Shown here piece by piece: positions 22,881 to 33,650 of a stretch of DNA of 64,000 nucleotides. Source of the stretch: Takakia lepidozioides (taxonomy: Eukaryota > Streptophyta > Takakiopsida > Takakiales > Takakiaceae). Every line of letters starts with the position of its first letter. The first letter of the stretch is position 1. Made by a program: the position numbers and the translations under genes. Location of the stretch: contig CM060733.1 in assembly GCA_030704615.1 (NCBI GenBank), forward strand, positions 42,966,001-43,030,000, written 5' to 3'. The notes under the pieces are model-generated. The model was not told the DNA's origin, searched no databases, and saw only the letters and a program-made list of their open reading frames with translations.

Positions 22881-23516
22881 TGTCACGGACATAGCCCAGA
22901 AGAACTTACCATGAGTAAATACCAGAAGTTACCAAGTTACCATGTTACCGAAAGTTACCATGACTTACCGTGATTTACCTTGATCTACCATGATTTACCA
23001 TTACTTATCAAGTTATCGGGAATTTACCAAATTACCAAGAGTAACTTGGGAAACTACTCGGGAAGCTTCATTTGGAGGAAACTTCTCCATCAAGATACCT
23101 CATTTGTTTAAGGAAGCTTCTCCATCAAGAAACCTTTGTTTAATCTTGAAAATTTCTCCAGCAAGAAACCTCCATAGGGGAAGCTTTTTAGTAGCCAGTA
23201 TATATAGGAGGCGAGACTGGACACTCTTCAGTCTCGCCAACACAAGTTCAAGCTACTCTTGTTCCAAGTCCAGTACTCTAGTCCAGCTTCCAGTATCCAG
23301 TCCAGTTTCCAGTATCTGGTATTCCAATCCAGTTTCCAGCATTCCAGTATCCGAGTCGAGTTCCAGTATTTTATACTCTTGTCCATTGTTATAAAGATCA
23401 TCTTGATTCATGTTCACCTACCATGCATTCAGCCACGCCGACCTTGACTTCTTGTCTAGTCTTGTACCTCTAGTCTGATCTCTTGTTTGTGTTCTGTCAA
23501 GTTCTCGTCCTTGACA
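22881..23516 (+). repeat. 5' LTR of element B
   Basis: A 636-bp LTR with TG...CA ends. The U3 side has clustered TTACC/TTACCATGA motifs. A TATATATAGG sequence near 23200 is followed by a pyrimidine/CCAGT-repeat region, giving a plausible promoter and leader. Confidence 0.92.
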
Positions 23517-23554
23517 GTTTGGCGAGACTAAAGTTTGTTCTTTAGTTAGTTAAG

Positions 23555-24490
23555 ATGGAAGGCACATTTGCGGAAATGGTCACCACATTGCAGAGTCTTC
23601 AGCTCCAGATGCAAGAACTTCGTACATCTACCGCCCAATTGCAAGCTGATCAGTCTCAAGATCTTGGCAACGCTCTCCACAATTTGCAACAACAAATTTC
23701 AGAGTTTAAGGAGTCGAACGATGGATCTTCAACTATACGAGTCCCAACAGCTCCTACTGCAACGGTTCCTCTTTAACAGATTACGAGAGAACCAAAGATT
23801 AGCATGCCCGAGAAATTTGATGGGACGAGATCAAGATTTCGCGGTTTTGTTCAACAAATACGACTGTTCCTACGACTCATCCACAACGCTATCCCGATGA
23901 AGGTATTCAAGTGGGATTCGTGGGCATCCTTCTATCAGGTACTGCCCTATCTTGGTTTGCACCGCTATGAGAAAAAAATTCGCATTTACTATACAATTTT
24001 GAAGCATTCATGTCTGAGTTCACTGCAACGTTTGGAGAAAATGATAGATAGAGAAAGATGCGAAATCGTTGACAAGGAGCACGTCCTGCTTCCGTTTATA
24101 CTGCCGAATTTCAACAACTTGCGTGCGACCTTGACTGAGCCTCATTAGTCAGTTTCGATGTGGGCTAAAAGATGATGTAAAAGATTTATTGCTGACAATG
24201 CCAAACGTGAGCACACTGAGTGAATTCATCACCCAATGCGATATTTGTTTGTTCGAAAGACGTCAAGAGAAGCGATCTGGATGGTCTACGACGCATCATG
24301 TCACTGCTACTACGACACCAAACACAACGATCCATCAGACATCCAGTAGTGATCCTATGCAGATTGATGTTATCCGATTCAAGCCATTGACGCCACAAGA
24401 AAAACAAAGACGGCGCTCGGATGGATTATACCTCTATTGCGGAGAATAAGATCACATAGCATTAAACTGCCCCAACAAGAGAAGATTCAA
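23555..24490 (+). pseudogene. gag of element B
   Basis: It starts MEGTFAEMVTTLQSLQ (23555) with a Gln/Leu-rich N-terminus. MPEKFDGTRSRFRGF (23804) marks the capsid start. The zinc-knuckle remnant near 24430-24480 (YCGE, a stop, then DHIALNCPN) has lost its first cysteine. Frames are broken at about 23775, 24150 and 24450. Confidence 0.75.
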
Positions 24491-24639
24491 AGCTCGGGGC
24501 ACAACTCAAGTGTTCGATACGAGGAGGTCGGAAAACGAAGATGTCCAGTCACAGTAGGGACCATGTGGCTGAACTTCACAAATTCCTTATCGAAAAAAGG
24601 TCTCTTTCTACCTCTAGACCCTGCACCTTGCTTCATAAT

Positions 24640-26500
24640 TCCGGTAAAAATCAGAGTGCAAAATCGAGATATCACTGTAGAAGCACGTTTGGACTCAGGA
24701 GCTTCAGCTTGTTTTATGGACAAAAACTTTGCGAAGCAAAACAATTTAACGCTCGTAAAGAAGAAACTCTCGGCCCCCTTGAAGTCATCGATGGACGACC
24801 ATTAGCATCAGGAAATGTGGACCATGAAACTCGACCACTTGAAGTGAAGCTTAAAGATCAAACATCACATATTGTTTTCAATGTCATCCAATCTCCAACG
24901 AATTTTGTGATCCTTGGACTTCCCTGGTTCGTACTTCACAATCCCTACATTGACTGGCGATCGCAAAAAATTTCTACAAGACAAAAATGTAGAAATAGCA
25001 AAGGTATTCAACCCCTATTCCTTGGAGCTAGAGCTTTCATGAGAGCTACCAAAAAAGAGGCGGCATTTGCACTTTATGCGACTCCGATCAAGACCACAAC
25101 AGACAAATGTACTTCAACATTACCCGCTCAATATCAAGATTTCAAAGATGTCTTCGAGAAGAAAAATGCAGACATATTGCCAGAACATCGACCTTATGAC
25201 TGTGCAATTGAGTTACAAGAATGAGCCCAACCACCATTCGGCCCAATCTATAACTTATCCCAGACGGAGTTGGCTGCACTACGTGATACATTGATGAAAA
25301 TTTATCGAAACACTTCATCTGACATTCAAAATCACCCGCGGGGCCGCCTATCTTGTTTGTGAAAAAGAAGGACGGATCATTACGCATGTGTATCGACTAT
25401 CGTGGTCTCAACAAAGTCACAATCAAGAATCATTATCCGTTGCTGCTGATTTCTGGGCTTCTCGACCAGCTGGGACGAGCGAAGATTTTCACCTAAATCG
25501 ACTTGAGATGAGCTTATAACCTTGTACGGATAAAAGAAGAAGACGAATGAAAAATAGTTTTTTGAACAAGATATGGACATTTTGAATACAGTGTTATGCC
25601 TTTCGGTCTTACAAATGCTCCAGCAATTTTCCAACATATGATGAATGACATCTTTCGAGAATTTTTAGATGACTTTGTAGTCATCTATTTGGACGACATT
25701 TTGATATTTTCACAGAATGAAGAAGAACATGGCCGCCATGTACGCATTGTCCTTGATAAATTAAGAGAAAAAAGACTATATACCAAGTTGGAGAAATGTC
25801 TTTTCCATCAATCTGAGGTCGAATTTATGAGCTACATTATTTCCGACAAAGACGTCTTTATGGATCAGAAGAAAATACAGACCATCATCGAGTGGATTAA
25901 ACGAACTTCGGTCCGAGATGTACAATGCTTTCTGGGCTTTGTAAATTTCTATAGAATCTTCATTAATGACTACTCCAAAACTACTACACCATTGACACGA
26001 CTCAAAGGGAAGGACAAATTTGTATAGGACGAGAAGGCTGACCAGACATTTGAAAGGCTGAAGCAGGCATTTACAACGGCTCCCATACTGGTACATGTAG
26101 ACCCATCTAAACCATTCTTCTTAGAAGCAGATGCATCGGACTTTGCATTTGGCCCGGTACTCTTTCAATACGATACATATGGCTGACTCCACCCTGTTAG
26201 TTTTCGTTCTCGCAAAATCCATGACAAAGAACTTCTAGCGATTATCAATGTTTTTGAGGAGTAGCGACATCTATTGGAGGGAGCTAAACATCAGGTCACT
26301 GTCTATACAGATCACAAAACTCGAATATTTTATGAGTGCTCGTGTTTTGAATCGATGTCAAGCGAGATGGAGTATGTCACTAGCAAGGTTTGATTTTGTT
26401 ATTACCTACCGTCCCGGACATCTTCAAGGAAAACCAGATGCTCTTTCTCGACGATCGTATCTTGCGCCAAAAGAAGGGGATGCAGCTTTTGACTAACAAA
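24640..26500 (+). pseudogene. protease, RT and RNase H of element B
   Basis: The protease active site ARLDSGASACFMD lies at about 24683-24722. The RT is recognisable from [18 protein letters not shown] (about 25365-25420), then EYSVMPFGLTNAPAIFQHMM and FVVIYLDDILIFSQNEEE (25671-25725). RNase H follows (FFLEADASDFAFG near 26120, then VTVYTDHKT) and ends with DALSRRSYL. At least six stops interrupt it, including one just after the RT motif AKIFT, so it is inactive. Confidence 0.85.
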
Positions 26501-26739
26501 AATCCATCATCCTGAAACCAGCAAATCTCCAATTGAATATGCTATCTATGTCCACCTATGACGATGCAGAGATCATAAAGGAGATTCAGGAAGCATTGAA
26601 GAGCGACCATTTTGCTACAACACTACGAAGTCAACTAAATCAACCTCGAGACAACCCACATGTTATAAACAATTTTGAATTCAAAGATGGTTTACTTTAC
26701 TTCAAGGGACTTCTCTATGTACCTCCAGGACCTACACGA

Positions 26740-27700
26740 CTTTGAATTCTTTAAACATGTCATGATCTTCCGGCTGCAGGACATTTCGGCTTCAATAAAA
26801 CATTGGAGTTGATATCCAGGGACTATTGGTGGCTGCAGATGTGAAAACTCGTGAAAGAATTTATAAAATCTTGCGACACGTGTGCTAGAGCGAAGGGACC
26901 ACGACATCGACCTTATGGCCTTCTTCAACCATTACCCATTCCCAAGGGTCTATGGTCGTCCGTGTCTATGGACTTTATTACGGACCTTCAAATTTCCAAG
27001 ACCACCGATTCAATCGTTGTTATTGTAGATCGTTTAACGAAGATGACACATTTCATTCCATGTAATAAGACGGTTACCGGCGAGGATAATATCTACCGCA
27101 TTCATGGACTCCCGAATGACATCGTATCTGATCGAGGACCACAATTCACATCAAATTTCTGGAGAGGATTATTTCACATATTGGATACTAAGATCCACCT
27201 CTCTACAGCTAATCATCCACAGACTGATGGTCAAACCGAACGTATAAACTAGATTTTGGAGCAGTATCTTTGCTGTACGATAAATTATCATCAAGATAAT
27301 TGGACGGACCTTCTGTCATTGGCTAAGTTTGCCTACAATAACACTATATATTCTTCGACCAAGCAAACTCCATTTTTCTCCAATTATGGTCATCATCCTC
27401 GAGCAAACCCCTTCCACATGAAAACTGTTGGAAGCCCTGCTGTAGAAAACCTTGCTACGATTCTTGCTACGATTCACAAGGAGCTTACATCCCACCTCGC
27501 AGAAACTCAAAAACAATACAAGGAGTATGCAGATCAACGTCGCCAACTCCAACCCCAAGTTCAAGGTCGGAGATCGTGTGTGGCTTCTTCGACGGGACAT
27601 ACAAACCTCGCGATCATCAAAGAAGTTGGATTATCAACGCCTGGGACCATTCAAAATTATTCGACAAATAAATCCGGTCAGTTTTCGGCTTGAACTCCCA
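26740..27700 (+). pseudogene. integrase of element B
   Basis: The zinc-binding N-terminus is partly readable (AAGHFGFNKTLELISRDYWW, CDTCARAKGP). The catalytic core shows SVSMDFITDLQ, IVSDRGPQFTSNFW and NHPQTDGQTERIN, the three acidic positions of the DDE triad. The frame stops at 27250 and resumes at 27256. The C-terminal GPF/Y-like part (VWLLRRDIQTSRSSKKLD, RLGPFKI) is at 27570-27700. Confidence 0.85.
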
Positions 27701-27814
27701 TGAAGTATGCGCATCCATCCAGTTTTTCATGTTTCACTATTGGAGTTGTATCATCCATCAAATATTTCAGGGAGAGTTTCCGTACCACCTCCACCAATCG
27801 AAGTCAATCAGGAA

Positions 27815-28005
27815 ATTGAGTATGAAGTCGACGAAGTCCTAGACTCTCGCATCAAGTATAAACGTCTTGAGTATTTCGCACATTAGAAAGGCTACGACAT
27901 CAACGAACGAACGTGGGAACTTTCATCCAACCTCGTCAATGCCTCTGACAAAGTCCAAGAGTTTCATCAACGATATCCAGCTAAGCCCCGAGCTACACGT
28001 CAATG
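27815..28005 (+). pseudogene. chromodomain of element B
   Basis: The frame reads [19 protein letters not shown], then a stop where the conserved tryptophan of the chromodomain is expected, then KGYDINERTWE and VQEFHQRYP. Chromodomains at the integrase C-terminus define chromoviruses and steer integration to particular chromatin. The stop falls inside the domain. Confidence 0.8.
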
Positions 28006-28152
28006 AGACGTCACAACGATGATGTAAGTCAAGCTAGCTTCAAGGAAAAGACTCCACATTCAATGTACCTGATACACGCTAAGGAGGGATGAGCACCACA
28101 CATCAGTATATATAGCTATACTTCCAGCACTCTTGCATCTTGTATTGACAGC

Positions 28153-28554
28153 ATGGAGTCACAAGAACCAGATACATTGGAGTTGTCACTTACCCAACTA
28201 CCAGATCAGCTGTTCCGACTCTCACGACCTTCAACATCACGCCGACGCTCTCGAGACTATGGGCCACCAATGCAACGCGTACTTCCTCGTCTGGACCCCG
28301 TACAACGGCAAGTGAAGCCTACTCGAAGTCTGATAATTCTGTTGGAGGTTGAGGCTTCGGACCCAGAGGGCAACGAAATCATGTTTGAAGGCAGCTTCGA
28401 AAATCAGAATGCTCAAATTACTGCGTGGTCCCAAGTTCAAGGTGTTGGACACTATCGATGGTTACATGGACCTATAAATCATTTGAGTCAAGAACGAAGA
28501 GCCGAATACTTGGCAGGTACCATTCGTCGGATTTTGGGTTTTCTCCAACTCTAA
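28153..28554 (+). CDS. intact extra ORF downstream of pol in element B
   Basis: An uninterrupted 133-codon frame starting MESQEPDTLELSLTQLPDQL. It lies between the chromodomain end and the polypurine tract, in the same orientation as the element. It contains an Arg/Ser-rich stretch and an acidic middle (LLEVEASDPEGNEIMFEGSF), with no domain I recognise. It is open while gag and pol carry many stops. Its function is unknown; chance is possible for 133 codons. Confidence 0.4.
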   Translation: MESQEPDTLELSLTQLPDQLFRLSRPSTSRRRSRDYGPPMQRVLPRLDPVQRQVKPTRSLIILLEVEASDPEGNEIMFEGSFENQNAQITAWSQVQGVGHYRWLHGPINHLSQERRAEYLAGTIRRILGFLQL

Positions 28555-28609
28555 GCAAGTCCAAGATTTTACTGCTCCTCGAGGAACTCGGCGCTAGAGG
28601 AGGGGGTGA

Positions 28610-29219
28610 TGTCACGGACATAGCCCATAAGAACTTACCAGGAGTAAATACCAGAAGTTACCAAGTTATCATGTTACCGAAAGTTATCATGACTTACCGT
28701 GATTTATCATGATTTACCATGATTTACCATTACTTACCAAGTTATCGGAAGTTTATCAAATTATCAAGAGAAACTTGGGAAACTACTCAGAAAGCTTCAT
28801 TTGGAGGAAACTTCTCCATCAAGATACCTCCTTTGTTTAAGGAAACTTCTCCATCAAGAAACCTTTGTTTAATCTTGGAAACTTCTCCAGCAAGAAACCT
28901 CCATAGTGGAAGCTTCTTGGGGAAGCTTCTTAGTAGCCAGTATATATAGGAGGCGAGACTGGACACTCTTCAGTCTCGCCAACACAAGTTCAAGCTACTC
29001 TTGTTCCAAGTCCAGTACTCTAGTCTAACTTCCAGTATCCAGTCCAGTTTCCAGCATTCCAGTATCCGAGTCGAGGTCCAGTATTTTGTACTCTTGTCCA
29101 TTGTTATAAAGATCATCTTGATTCATGTTCAGCTACCATGCATTTGGCCACGCCAACCTTGACTTCTTGTCTAGTCTTGTACCTCTAGTCTGATCTCTGT
29201 CATGTTCTCGTCCTTGACA
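28610..29219 (+). repeat. 3' LTR of element B
   Basis: A 610-bp direct repeat of 22881-23516. The differences are point changes and small indels, including loss of one CCAGT-rich segment and a short duplication (aagcttcttgggg) near 28920. Confidence 0.92.
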
Positions 29220-29990
29220 CATGGATTGAAACTGCACCCTGGAAAGTGCAAGTTCTTCCACAATCAGATTGAGTATCTTGGCCACATGATATAACCTAGA
29301 GGATTGGGTGTTTAACAGACAAAGGTGGAGGCCATTGCATGCATTCCACGCCCCATAGATGTAAACAGAGTTCGTGCTTTCATAGAGTTGACAAACTATT
29401 ATCATTGGTTTGTCAAGGGAGTTAGCAGCATTGCGAACACTCTTACCAAGTTGACCAAGGTGGGTAAGGAGTGGCAGTGGGAGGAGGAGCAGGAGGAAGC
29501 TTTTGAGGAACTCAAGGCTCGATTGACTTCTGCGCCTATTTGGGGGCGGCCTTTCCAGCTACATACGGATTGAAGTATGTTGGGGATTTAGAGCAGTGCT
29601 CACACAGGTGGATGATGAGAGAAGAGAGTTCGTAGTGACATATGTTAGCCGCTCGAACAATGATGTTGAGGTGAAGTATAGCTTATATGAAGAGGAGTGT
29701 TTAGCTGCAGTATGGGCAGTGACACATTTCATATGCTACCTCTATGACAACCTTTTCACTTTTGTCACGGATCACCAACCATTGAAGTGGTTGATGGAGT
29801 CAGACAAGCTTATATGGAAGCTTGCACGGTGGGTATTTATGCTTCAAGAGTACGACTTCCAGGTGATGCATCGAGCCGGTATAGTCAATCGGGATGTAGA
29901 TGGGTTGAGTCGTAATCCATGCATGAGCGAGCATGATGATATTGGAGCTTGGTGGCATGGTGAGATGGATAAGGAGATGGTGCCAGGATG
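29220..29990 (+). pseudogene. RT end and RNase H of element A
   Basis: Continuation of the interrupted RT: LKLHPGKCKFFHNQIEYLGH (about 29227-29286), then VEAIACIPRPIDVNRVRAF and EWQWEEEQEEAFEELKARL. RNase H includes YVSRSNNDVEVKYSLYEEEC, AAVWAVTHF and TFVTDHQPLKWLM, and ends with VDGLSRNPC. Breaks occur near 29570-29595. Confidence 0.85.
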
Positions 29991-30229
29991 ACATGCATCT
30001 GATTTTTTGTGCATCATAGCAATGGGAGCTCAAGTTGGTCCATCCCATAGGATTGGTCATGTAGATGGTGTGCATGACGATCCGGAGATCAGTGAGGAGT
30101 TTGGTGGTGCTAAGGATGTGTATAAAGATGCAGCAGTGTTGGCCTACCTTCATACATGAGAGACAACAGCCAGTGTGACTGCTAAGGAGAGAGATCGGAT
30201 CCTATAACGAGCCAAGAGGTTCAAGTGAG

Positions 30230-31250
30230 AGGAGACTCGCCTACTCCGAGTATGGGAGGATGGACAAGTGAGGATTGTGCCTCATCCAACACAACGAGCG
30301 CGATTGGTACGCCATGCCCATGAGGAGTTGAGACATTTTGGGGTGCGACGCACTCATAGTTTGCTGCAAGGACAGTACTGGTGGCGGGGCATGCACACGG
30401 ATGTGCAACAATTAGTAGCAAGGTGCATGATGTGTGATAGAGTGCGGGCTTCTTTCAATGCACCTACTCCACAATTGCATCCTTTACCCATTATGGGTTT
30501 TGGGCTATCGTTGGAGTCTTGACTTCGCAGGTCCATTGCCACTAACGATTCGTCATAACAAGTATGTGCTGGTGATGGTGGAACATTTCTCCAAGTGGAT
30601 TGAACTAGTGGCATTGTCTGACAAGACAAGTGAGGGGGCTGCGTATGCATTTTTAGATCGAGTGCTTAGTCAATTTGGTGTTCTAGCCGAGGTACTCACG
30701 GACCAAGAGAGAATTCTTGGGGGAGTTTCAGGCTTTGTGTGAGCAAGCCTTGATAGACCACCGCACTACTTCTCGAGATCATCCCGAGGCTGATGGCCTG
30801 GCAGAGAGGGTTGTACAAACAGTCAAGCGAGGCTTACGCAAGTATGGTTTGCAGAAGGGACACTTGGGAGATTGGGACCTTCAGCTACCTTGGTTGGCCA
30901 TGGGCTACAGGTTTAGCAAACAAGCATCACTTGCCTCGTTCTCGCCTTATTTCCTTCTCTTTGGCCGAGAGCCAGATTTGTCTTCATCTATTCGAAGGGA
31001 GACTGCAATAGTCCTCAATCTTGATGATCCGGATGTGACACAAGCGTGTGCCCAGTGGGCAGACTTGTTCATGAAGAGATCAAGAGAGTCATGCCTATGG
31101 CTTTTGAGAACCTTGCTATTGCCCAACACCGAGACACATTGAGGTACGTCAGACACGTGGAAGGGGATATCGGCCAGGTGTTCGGCGTTTCCACCCTGGG
31201 GACTATGTGTATCTGCAGCAGACAGCGCCTACGACTTTGGATGTCATATT
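30230..31250 (+). pseudogene. integrase of element A
   Basis: The HHCC zinc domain shows RHAHEELRHFGVRRTHSLL and CMMCDRVRA. The core has WSLDFAGPLPL (first Asp), VLTDQ (second Asp, at a frame break near 30710) and DHPEADGLAERVV (Glu). The frame 30717-31142 continues with LQLPWLAMGYRFSKQASLAS. The integrase C-terminal part leads without a clear boundary into the PHD finger. At least two shifts make it inactive. Confidence 0.85.
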
Positions 31251-31575
31251 AGCAAAATGTGTGATTCTAAGGGTCCGGGAGGTGTTGCCTTCAAGAGTGT
31301 TGATTCTGGAGAGTCGAGATGGCATGGTATGGAAGGACCATGTGCGCAATTGTGCGCCATGTCACCTTCCCCATGTGGATGGGATCATAGATCCCAACCT
31401 TGCAGTGGTACTTGAAGGATTGCGTTGCATGCTATGTGGGCATACTGGTGGTGCCACAACCATGCTAGTGTGTGATAAATGCTCAAGGGGGTGGCACATG
31501 GGATGCTTGACACCGCCACTTGAGGAGGTTCCTAGCGGAGAATGGTTGTGTCCACGATGCCTTGGACAGAGATAA
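31207..31575 (+). CDS. integrase tail with terminal PHD finger, element A
   Basis: A 122-codon open frame, stop at 31573-31575. The first part (about 60 residues) is the integrase C-terminal domain. The C-terminus is a canonical C4HC3 PHD finger at about 31426-31563: RCMLCGHTGG, MLVCDKCSRGWHMGC and SGEWLCPRC supply all eight zinc ligands, plus the usual tryptophan two residues before the last pair. PHD fingers read histone H3 tails, often at K4. At the end of an integrase this is the place where chromoviruses carry a chromodomain, so a targeting role is a reasonable inference. Unlike the rest of pol, the finger is undamaged. Confidence 0.85.
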   Translation: MYLQQTAPTTLDVILAKCVILRVREVLPSRVLILESRDGMVWKDHVRNCAPCHLPHVDGIIDPNLAVVLEGLRCMLCGHTGGATTMLVCDKCSRGWHMGCLTPPLEEVPSGEWLCPRCLGQR

Positions 31576-31830
31576 TGGACATGACAATGGTGAGGTTGAC
31601 AAGGACCCAAGGTCTAGCTAGTGGGAGTTCAACGCCATGGATACCCCAGTGAAAGCCATGGATTACAGGAAGACGACTAACGATGGGGCTACTTTTGCAC
31701 CCGACCTCTTGATCTATCGACTTTAGATACTGGGTCTTGTGTGATTGAAGACCAAACAATGATCTTATTAGGGTGGATACTTGTCAGCTATCCGGTGTTA
31801 GAGGGACCTAATCACCAGCTAGGGGGGCGA

Positions 31831-32366
31831 TTGTGGCATAGTTTTCTAGGATTGTTTGCTTAGAATATATGGTGGATAACGATGTATGTTGTGGCACGAT
31901 GCTTAGGTGCACTACAACTATGGTTTTAGTCATGGTTAACTAGAATTACCTATTTCTAGTTCACTAGGACATTTTGGATATTTATATTTGTATTTTGTGT
32001 GTTGGGACTTCATTTGGTCTCACATGCCAAGTGAGGTGTCAAACCTCACTTGGGACATGAGGATGGGTTTTCCTCTTGTGAGTGTGGAGGAGGGCTCATC
32101 TTCTTGTAGTTGAGCCTCCAGCCTCTCTCACCTCCATAGCTCTAGGTATTGAGTGGGAGTGTGGTGAGGGCTTTGTAGGGTAGATTCTTTTAGCAAAGGT
32201 GCCCTTGGCTTGACTTAGTTTATGTGATTGAGTGGATTCACGAGTGGAGTGTTTCTCTTGTGTTCACTTTCATTATCATATTGTGGCACAGTTTTCTAGG
32301 ATTGTGTACTTAGAATATATGGTGGACAACGATGTATGTTGTGGCATGATGCTTAGGTGCATGACA
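31831..32366 (+). repeat. right LTR region of element A with 90-bp flanking direct repeats
   Basis: The LTR-like repeat (31921-32278) is preceded by a purine-rich tract (ctaggggggcga, about 31820) and an 89-bp segment starting TTGTGGCATAG. It is followed at 32281-32366 by a second copy of that same segment (TTGTGGCACAG). The left LTR-like repeat at 14543 lacks this segment on both sides. Either the real LTR starts at the first copy and the left LTR is truncated, or element A sits in or beside another copy of its own family. Confidence 0.6.
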
Positions 32367-33000
32367 ATATATATCCTGCAGGTTGGTGGGTTTGAGGCTG
32401 AAACAAATATCCGCGCAACACTCCTATGTACATTTTCTGGGCTGGCCCACCAAAACGGTGGTAGTGGCTTAGTAAGGGTTATTAAGGAATTGCCAACATT
32501 TTTCCTTTGTATTTATCGTGCCATTAAAAAGCAGAAACCATCTTGTAACCTACATTCCGCCAGGTAGAAGATTCCCAATATTAGCTCCATCTAGTACATT
32601 CGGAGGATGAATGAACCCATCAGATTTCTTTTACTTCCAATGTTCATTGAAAATGTATATGCCCTGCTTTAATTTCAGAAGTTGGCATTCTTACGTGGTG
32701 GATTAAAGCCCTTGTGATGGTCCTTCCTGAATTTTTGGGCCTCTGCATAGGGTGGTGGCGACATGAACTCAGTTCCAAGAAGGCCTCCTCATTTAATTTT
32801 GAATGACTGCAACACCCTTCACCTTGTAAAAATGTTTCATATGAAATATGTTTTGTGTGAAAAGAGTTCTATTGTTTCCCTTAAAAAGAAAAAAGAAGTG
32901 ATGTCTATTGTACGAGAAATCAGATTTATGTTACATGCATAGTCGCTGAATGGCTGCCGAGAAAACATGAAGGGCTGTCAAAATTACAACCTTTGGACAA
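32367..33000. other. intergenic, nothing recognised
   Basis: No coding frame or repeat end could be recognised. Confidence 0.4.
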
Positions 33001-33002
33001 CT

Positions 33003-33165
33003 AGCATGTAGCCCAGTGGTAATGGGCACATACCACGTTGGATGTGGTTGTGGGTTCAAACCACCGTCTGGTGTGTCATGAAGGTGTCCACCTTCCTGCT
33101 GGAAGGTAGTAGCCCTTCGGGGTCAAGTGACACCATAAGTTACGCTCTCTTGGGGAGGAATCATA
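33003..33165 (+). mobile_element. SINE-1 copy 2
   Basis: A box TAGCCCAGTGG (33009-33019) and B box GGTTCAAACC (33053-33062), with the same body and tail as copies 1 and 3 (aggtgtccacctt, gacaccataagttacgctc). Confidence 0.8.
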
Positions 33166-33612
33166 CTTTACAGCCTTGAGAAAATTCTACAACCCTTCAA
33201 AATTAAAGTCTCATATACCCTTAAAAAATAATCACTGGTCCAACTCAGTCTTCCCCTAGGTATGCATTTTACTTTAGGCATGAGAGAATTCCACATGCGA
33301 CAAAATGGATGATAAATTGAGCAGCCGGTTTTGAGTAACTTTGGCATTTATAGTTAAGAGTTCAATACATGATGCTTGGGCATCAAGTGTTTCTTTATTT
33401 ACAAAATTTCCACTTCAATAGCAGATTAATTATGGAAATTTTAGGTCGGGGTCAACAGTGTTTGTTTTTCATTTTTCCAAAATCGCAGACAAGGCCACAT
33501 GAGGGCCACATGTGATTTCTATCCAATGCCCACGTGGGAGAATAACGAGGTGGCAAGGTTAGAAAAGTGGCTTTTTGACGAAATTTTCAGATTCTACCCC
33601 CCATAATTTATT

Positions 33613-33649
<37 letters not shown>

Positions 33650-33650
33650 G

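Larger units (their letters stand above)
22881..29219 (+). mobile_element. complete Ty3/gypsy chromovirus (element B) nested in element A
   Basis: LTRs at 22881-23516 and 28610-29219 both start TGTCACGGACATAGCCC and end TCGTCCTTGACA. The target-site duplication CATGG is perfect (22876-22880 and 29220-29224). A polypurine tract (gaggagggggtga) precedes the right LTR, and tttggcgagac follows the left LTR at the primer-site position. Gag, protease, RT, RNase H, integrase and a chromodomain are recognisable but carry many stops and shifts. The insertion splits the RT of element A within the codons just after its YIDD motif. Confidence 0.92.
14543..32278 (+). mobile_element. Ty3/gypsy LTR retrotransposon A with C5-methyltransferase and PHD finger
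   Basis: Two near-identical direct repeats (14543-14912 and 31921-32278) bracket, in order, a long leader, gag with zinc knuckles, a retropepsin, a C5 cytosine methyltransferase-like domain, reverse transcriptase, RNase H, integrase and a PHD finger. The order PR-RT-RH-IN defines Ty3/gypsy. Two later insertions lie inside: a 0.7 kb TIR element (18689-19414) and Ty3 element B (22881-29219 plus its target duplication). Without them the element is about 10.7 kb. Frameshifts and stops make it non-autonomous. No clear target-site duplication is seen, and the LTR limits are uncertain (see the 31831-32366 entry). Confidence 0.85.

Noticed and set aside
31207-31575. host PHD-domain gene
   Set aside because: The frame starts inside the integrase C-terminal domain and ends just before the right LTR region, so it is the end of pol.
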